Of a stretch of 64,000 nucleotides of DNA, positions 59,583 through 64,000 are shown in pieces. The stretch is from Aureimonas sp. ME7 (lineage in GTDB: Bacteria > Pseudomonadota > Alphaproteobacteria > Rhizobiales > Rhizobiaceae). Where the stretch lies: NCBI RefSeq assembly GCF_903970965.1, contig NZ_CAJCKW010000010.1, forward strand, positions 1 through 64,000, written 5' to 3'. The notes beneath the pieces were generated by a model, which had not been told where the DNA came from, did not search any database, and saw only the letters and a list, made by a program, of their open reading frames with translations. Position numbers and translations under genes: made by a program. Numbering within the stretch: position 1 is the stretch's first letter; every line of letters starts with the position of its first letter.

Positions 59583-60895
59583 GCGAGCGTTCGGCCCGCC
59601 CCCTCGTCGTTGAGAACGCTCGCATCTTCGATCCTTCGCGGGGTGTGGACGAGCGGGGGACGCTGATCGTCGAGGACGGCACGATTGTCGCGGCGGGTGC
59701 GCAGGCGGCCAACCAGGGGGTGCCCGATGGCGCCGAGCGGCTGGACGCGAGCGGCCTTCTGCTCATTCCCGGTCTCGTCGACATGCGCGTCTTCGTCGGC
59801 GAGCCGGGCAACGAGCACCGCGAGACGATCCGCTCGGCCAGCCGCGCGGCGGCAGCCGGCGGGGTCACCTCCATCCTGACCATGCCGGAAACCGATCCGG
59901 TGATCGACGACGTCGCGCTGGCGCAGTTCGTCGTCCGCACGGCGCGCGAGACCGCGTCGGTCAACGTCTTCCCGTCCGCAGCCCTCACCAAGGGGCTGCG
60001 CGGCAAGGAAATGACGGAGATCGGCCTTCTGTCGCAGGCCGGCGTGCGCGCCTTCACGGATGGTCGGCGCACCTTGACCGACGCCGGGCTGATCCGTCGC
60101 ATCATGACCTATATGCGCGACTTCGAAGCGCTCTTCGTCCACGAGACGCAGGACGCCGCGCTCGTCGGCTCCGGGGTGATGAACGAGGGCCTTCTCGCCT
60201 CCTGGCTCGGCCTGCCCGGCATCCCGCGCGAGGCGGAGATCATCCCGCTGGAGCGGGACCTGCGTCTCGCCTCCCTGACGCGCGCCGCCTATCACGCGGC
60301 CAAGATCTCCACGAGCGATTCGGTCGCCGCCGTGCGCACCGCCAAGGATCGTGGCGCCAATGCCACTGCCGGCGTGTCCATCAACCACCTGTCGCTCAAC
60401 GAGAACGACATCGGCGAGTATCGCACCTTCTTCCGCCTGTCGCCGCCGCTCCGCCACGAGGACGACCGCCAGGCGATGATCGCAGGACTGGCGGACGGTT
60501 CCATCGACGTCATCTGCTCCTCGCACGATCCACAGGACGCGGACGGCAAGCGCCGTCCCTTCGCGGAAGCCGAAACCGGGGCGATCGGGCTGGAAACACT
60601 CCTTCCCGCCGCTCTCCGGCTCCACCATTCCGATCAGGTTCCGCTGGCGCGGATCATCGAGGCGATGACGGTGGCGCCCGCCAAGCTCCTAAAGCTGGAT
60701 CGCGGAACGCTGCAGACGGGACGACCGGCGGATTTCGCGTTGGTCGACCTCCATGCCCCCTTCGTCTTCGACAAGTCGCGCATTCACTCGCGTTCCAAGA
60801 ACACGGCCTTCGAAGGCGCCCGCTTCCAGGGCGAGGTGATCAATACCTTCGTTTCCGGACGCGAGGTCTTTTCCGCGCCGCAAGACGACCGCTGA
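59579..60895 (+). CDS. pyrX: Dihydroorotase-like protein lacking metal ligands (PyrX/PyrC')
   Basis: The 438-aa protein has the complete amidohydrolase fold of class I dihydroorotase, but the first metal motif, DMHVHLREPG in active enzymes, reads [10 protein letters not shown]: both histidines are gone (Arg70, Phe72) and the substrate Arg is Gly. The later histidine of LHxxHIS is Lys (YHAAKIS) and the TDHAPH Asp is Ser (SSHDP). It should be inactive as a hydrolase. In Pseudomonas putida the equivalent pyrC' is a structural part of the transcarbamoylase complex. A true dihydroorotase must be encoded elsewhere (inference). Confidence 0.9.
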   Translation: MSERSARPLVVENARIFDPSRGVDERGTLIVEDGTIVAAGAQAANQGVPDGAERLDASGLLLIPGLVDMRVFVGEPGNEHRETIRSASRAAAAGGVTSILTMPETDPVIDDVALAQFVVRTARETASVNVFPSAALTKGLRGKEMTEIGLLSQAGVRAFTDGRRTLTDAGLIRRIMTYMRDFEALFVHETQDAALVGSGVMNEGLLASWLGLPGIPREAEIIPLERDLRLASLTRAAYHAAKISTSDSVAAVRTAKDRGANATAGVSINHLSLNENDIGEYRTFFRLSPPLRHEDDRQAMIAGLADGSIDVICSSHDPQDADGKRRPFAEAETGAIGLETLLPAALRLHHSDQVPLARIIEAMTVAPAKLLKLDRGTLQTGRPADFALVDLHAPFVFDKSRIHSRSKNTAFEGARFQGEVINTFVSGREVFSAPQDDR

Positions 60896-60917
60896 GCGAA
60901 CGGATCAGGAAACCGCG

Positions 60918-61514
60918 ATGACCATCGAGCCGACCGTCGTTCTCCTCGCCCTTCTCGGCGGCTATCTCTGCGGGACGATCGCCTTCGGCCTGATCCTGAC
61001 CAAGCTGTTCGGGCTCGGAGACCTTCGCTCGATCGGCTCCGGTAATATCGGCGCGACCAACGTCCTGCGCACGGGCAACAAGACGGTCGCCGCCCTCACC
61101 CTTCTCGGCGACCTCCTGAAGGCCACCGTGCCGGTGCTGATCGCCTGGCGCTGGGGCGCGCCCGCTGCTGCGGCCGCCGGCCTCGGCGCCTTTCTCGGTC
61201 ACCTGTTTCCGGTCTGGCTCGGCTTTCGCGGGGGCAAGGGCGTCGCCACCTATATCGGCGTCCTTCTGGGCTTCGCATGGCCGGGCGTCCTCGTCTTCGC
61301 CGCGGTCTGGCTGGGCGCGGCCAAGATCTGGAAGTATTCCTCGCTGGCCGCTCTCCTCGCGACGCTGATCGTCCCGATCGTCTATCTCCTGATCGGCAAT
61401 CCCATGGCGGCCGCCCTCAGCGGTTTGCTGACCGTCCTCGTCTACCTCAAGCACATTCCCAACATCCGGCGCCTCCTGTCGGGAACCGAAAGCCGGATCG
61501 GGTCCAAGGGGTGA
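60918..61514 (+). CDS. plsY: Acyl-phosphate glycerol-3-phosphate acyltransferase PlsY
   Basis: The 198-aa membrane enzyme transfers acyl groups from acyl-phosphate to glycerol-3-phosphate in phospholipid synthesis. Conserved motifs are [39 protein letters not shown] and [15 protein letters not shown], in a five-helix layout. It follows the pseudo-dihydroorotase by 22 bp. The stop overlaps the dprA GTG, giving a coupled pair. Confidence 0.95.
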   Translation: MTIEPTVVLLALLGGYLCGTIAFGLILTKLFGLGDLRSIGSGNIGATNVLRTGNKTVAALTLLGDLLKATVPVLIAWRWGAPAAAAAGLGAFLGHLFPVWLGFRGGKGVATYIGVLLGFAWPGVLVFAAVWLGAAKIWKYSSLAALLATLIVPIVYLLIGNPMAAALSGLLTVLVYLKHIPNIRRLLSGTESRIGSKG

Positions 61515-62638
61515 ACTCTACGCGGCCCACCGAACTCGACGAAGAGGACCGGCGCGCAGCGCTTCGTCTGATTCGCAGCGAGAACGTCGGGCCGGCCACC
61601 TATCGTTCGCTTCTGTCGCGCTTCGGCACCGCAAGGGCCGCGCTCGACGCCCTTCCCGACCTCGCCGCACGCGGCGGTTCGAAACGCCGCATCTCGGTCG
61701 CTTCCGCGCCTTCCATCGAAGCCGAGCTTGCCGCTGCCGAGCGGATGGGCGCGCGTTTCATCGTGGCAGGCGAGCGGGACTACCCGGCCATTCTTCGCAG
61801 CACCGAAGCCGCACCTCCCGTTCTCGCCGTGATGGGCGACGGGGCCATTCTGCAGAAGCCGGCGGTGGCCATCGTCGGATCGCGTTCGGCGACGGCCGCG
61901 GGCTCGAAGATCACCCGCATGTTCGCATCGGGTATCGGCGAAGGCGGCTACGGCATCGTGTCCGGCCTCGCCCGGGGGATCGACGCCGCCGCGCACGAAG
62001 CGAGCCTGCCCACGGGTACGATCGGCGTGTTCGCGGGTGGGCTGAACAGGCCCTATCCGCAGGAGAACCGCACCCTGATGCGGCGCATTGTCGATAGTGG
62101 AGGCTGCCTCCTGACGGAAATGCCTTTTGGGTGGGAACCGCGCGCGGTGGATTTCCCGCGTCGCAATCGGATCGTCGTCGCGCTCTCGCTCGGCGTTCTT
62201 GTCGTCGAGGCCGCGCTTCGTTCGGGGACGTTGATCAGCGCTCGGTTGGCGGGAGAACTCGGGCGCCTTCTGTTCGCCGTGCCGGGTTCCCCCCTGGACG
62301 CCAAGGCCGCCGGCTGCAACGCGCTTCTGAAGAACGGCGCCATCCTTGCGACCGAGCCGGACGACGTCCTCACTGCACTTTCGCCGCTCGACGCGCGAAT
62401 GTCGCGCCAGTCTCGTCTCAGTTTGGAGGAACCGGACGTTTCGATCGCTTTTCGCGAACCCAGCGAAACCGATCGCGAACGCCTTCTGCGCTCCATGAGC
62501 ACGGCACCCGTTCTCCTCGACGACCTGATCGCTCACGCCGAAGTCGAATGGGACGCGGCACAGGTGCTGCTCCTGGAACTCGATCTGGCGGGCCGGTTAG
62601 AGCGGCATGCAGGGGGTCGGCTGTCGCTTCTGCCGTAG
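61511..62638 (+). CDS. dprA: DNA processing protein DprA
   Basis: The 375-aa protein loads RecA on incoming single-stranded DNA in transformation. The Rossmann core reads [28 protein letters not shown] and [10 protein letters not shown], with a C-terminal winged-helix-like domain. The GTG at 61511 overlaps the plsY stop and gives the family start; the longer frame is antisense-like and falls inside plsY. Its presence does not show that the cell is competent. The next gene is topA, 122 bp downstream. Confidence 0.93.
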   Translation: MNSTRPTELDEEDRRAALRLIRSENVGPATYRSLLSRFGTARAALDALPDLAARGGSKRRISVASAPSIEAELAAAERMGARFIVAGERDYPAILRSTEAAPPVLAVMGDGAILQKPAVAIVGSRSATAAGSKITRMFASGIGEGGYGIVSGLARGIDAAAHEASLPTGTIGVFAGGLNRPYPQENRTLMRRIVDSGGCLLTEMPFGWEPRAVDFPRRNRIVVALSLGVLVVEAALRSGTLISARLAGELGRLLFAVPGSPLDAKAAGCNALLKNGAILATEPDDVLTALSPLDARMSRQSRLSLEEPDVSIAFREPSETDRERLLRSMSTAPVLLDDLIAHAEVEWDAAQVLLLELDLAGRLERHAGGRLSLLP

Positions 62639-62661
62639 GGTCCGCGCCGCACGGTACGGGA

Positions 62662-62679
62662 CGCCGGGGTTGACCGGCG
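62662..62679 (+). terminator. Weak hairpin after dprA
   Basis: CGCCGG (62662-62667) and CCGGCG (62674-62679) enclose a 6-nt loop 23 bp after the dprA stop. No T-run follows, so its role as a terminator is doubtful. Confidence 0.3.
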
Positions 62680-62760
62680 CGTTCGGCCTGTCCATGTGAA
62701 CGCAGCAGATTCTAAAGGCAGCCCTTCGTTCGGCCGCCCGTTCCTCAGGACCGTTCGCCC

Positions 62761-64000
62761 ATGGAAGTGGTCATCGTCGAGTCGCCGGCTAAAGCGAAGA
62801 CGATCAACAAATACCTTGGCAGCAACTACAAGGTGCTCGCCTCGTTCGGACATGTGCGTGACCTTCCCGCCAAGGACGGGTCCGTTCGCCCGGACGACGA
62901 TTTCGCGATGGACTGGGAGGTCGACAAGCCCTCGCAGAAGCGCCTTGCCGAGATCGCGCAGGCCCTGAAGGGCGCCGACGCGCTGGTTCTGGCAACCGAC
63001 CCGGATCGCGAGGGCGAGGCCATCTCCTGGCACGTGCTGGAGGTGCTGCAGCAGAAGAAGGTGATCAAGGACAAGCCGGTCAGCCGGGTGGTCTTCAACG
63101 CCATCACGAAGAAGGCCGTGCTGGACGCGATGGCCAATCCGCGCCAGATCGACGTGCCGCTGGTGGACGCCTATCTCGCGCGCCGCGCGCTGGATTATCT
63201 CGTCGGCTTCACGCTTTCGCCGGTCCTTTGGCGCAAGCTTCCGGGAGCCCGTTCGGCCGGCCGCGTCCAGTCCGTGGCGCTTCGGCTGGTCTGCGACCGC
63301 GAAGGCGAGATCGAGCGCTTCAAGACCGACGAATACTGGCAGATCGCCGCCCGTCTATCGACGCCGCGCGGCGACGACTTCACCGCGCGGCTCACCGCCT
63401 TCGACGGCCAGAAGCTCCAGCGCTTGTCGGTCGGCAACGAGGCCCGTGCCTTCGAGATCCGCGACATGCTGAACGGCGCGTCGTTCCGGGCGCTGTCGGT
63501 CGAGGCGAAGCCGACCAAGCGCAACCCGAGCCCGCCCTTCACGACGTCCAGCCTCCAGCAGGCGGCATCCGCCAAGCTCGGCTTCGGCGCCTCGCGCACC
63601 ATGCAGGTGGCGCAGCGCCTCTATGAGGGCATGGATATCGGCGGCGAGACCGTGGGTCTCATCACCTATATGCGAACCGACGGCGTCCAGATGGCGCCCG
63701 AAGCGATTGCGGAAGCCCGCAAGTCGATCGCCTCGACCTTCGGCGAACGCTACGTGCCGGAGAAGCCGCGCTATTACTCGACCAAGGCGAAGAACGCCCA
63801 GGAAGCGCACGAGGCGATCCGCCCGACCAGCTTCGACCGCCACCCAAAGGAGATGGAACGCTTCCTCGACCGGGATCAGGCGCGCCTCTACGATCTGATC
63901 TGGAAGCGCGCGATCGCCAGCCAGATGGCCTCCGCCGAGATCGAACGCACGACGGCGGAGATCGAGGCCACGGACGGCACCCGCAACGCGCTCCTACGCG
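62761..64000 (+). CDS. topA: DNA topoisomerase I, 5' part
   Basis: The gene runs off the right edge; 413 codons are seen. The ATG at 62761 gives MEVVIVESPAKAKTINKYLG, the TopA N-terminus. The TOPRIM domain follows (ATDPDREGEAISWHV), then the core with RVQSVALRLVCDRE, and the catalytic tyrosine in the GLITYMRTDG motif around residue 303. It relaxes negative supercoils as a type IA enzyme. The C-terminal zinc-finger part is not in the window, so completeness cannot be judged. Confidence 0.95.
   Translation, partial: MEVVIVESPAKAKTINKYLGSNYKVLASFGHVRDLPAKDGSVRPDDDFAMDWEVDKPSQKRLAEIAQALKGADALVLATDPDREGEAISWHVLEVLQQKKVIKDKPVSRVVFNAITKKAVLDAMANPRQIDVPLVDAYLARRALDYLVGFTLSPVLWRKLPGARSAGRVQSVALRLVCDREGEIERFKTDEYWQIAARLSTPRGDDFTARLTAFDGQKLQRLSVGNEARAFEIRDMLNGASFRALSVEAKPTKRNPSPPFTTSSLQQAASAKLGFGASRTMQVAQRLYEGMDIGGETVGLITYMRTDGVQMAPEAIAEARKSIASTFGERYVPEKPRYYSTKAKNAQEAHEAIRPTSFDRHPKEMERFLDRDQARLYDLIWKRAIASQMASAEIERTTAEIEATDGTRNALLR

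Noticed and set aside
62680-62760. SOS box before topA
   Set aside because: Two GTTC words occur, but the spacing is 8 bp instead of 7.

Overview
This is a GC-rich, densely packed stretch of bacterial core chromosome. Several features point to an alphaproteobacterium of the Hyphomicrobiales (Rhizobiales): a sufS2-B-C-D-S-T-A operon behind an Irr-type iron box, an NDUFA12-type complex I subunit, a DUF2155 protein beside aat, a pyrB followed by a dihydroorotase-like gene without its metal ligands, an SOS box of the GTTC-N7-GTTC type, and a CtrA-type TTAA-N7-TTAA box. The family cannot be fixed from the sequence. I see no prophage, insertion sequence, CRISPR array, integron, toxin-antitoxin pair or tRNA gene.

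Layout. 1-295: a strong stable-RNA-type promoter pointing left, out of the window. 296-4157 (minus): tgt, queA, two cyclophilins and coaD, an apparent operon. 4344-4472 (plus): a 42-codon membrane peptide. 4522-8145: gyrA (minus) and a MarC-family membrane protein (plus). 8157-11816: ssb and uvrA, divergent around an SOS box. 11819-15356: nnrD (minus), then glnB-glnA (plus). 15411-20845: a secreted hydrolase, parE, a secreted hypothetical protein and an RhlE-type helicase. 20866-28207 (minus): the suf Fe-S assembly operon. 28423-36596: an alpha/beta hydrolase, tyrS, an AsmA/YhdP-like envelope protein, bcp, a ferritin-like DUF455 protein and an M23 peptidase. 36651-41667 (minus): prfB (needing a +1 frameshift), PBP1A and an amidase. 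42218-44935: rne. 44987-51183: aminotransferase (minus), then M48 protease, DsbA-like protein, accB, accC and aat. 51126-57147 (minus): DUF2155, NDUFA12, GNAT, gatB, gatA, GNAT, gatC and a UPF0173 hydrolase. 57226-58453: ruvX against two small membrane-protein genes. 58629-64000: pyrB, a pseudo-dihydroorotase, plsY, dprA and the 5' part of topA.

Functions cluster around DNA topology and repair (gyrA, parE, topA, uvrA, ssb, ruvX, dprA), translation and tRNA (tgt, queA, tyrS, prfB, gatCAB, aat, rne), envelope growth (PBP1A, amidase, M23 peptidase, plsY, AsmA-like), nitrogen control (glnBA), Fe-S assembly and fatty-acid initiation (accBC).

I found no wholly new multi-gene system. The most informative observations are local: the prfB frameshift site, a Tgt without its zinc site, the metal-ligand-free dihydroorotase, the Irr-like, LexA-like and CtrA-like boxes, paired direct repeats around the probable accB -10 element, and an uncharacterised small membrane peptide next to gyrA. 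Motif calls were made by eye.
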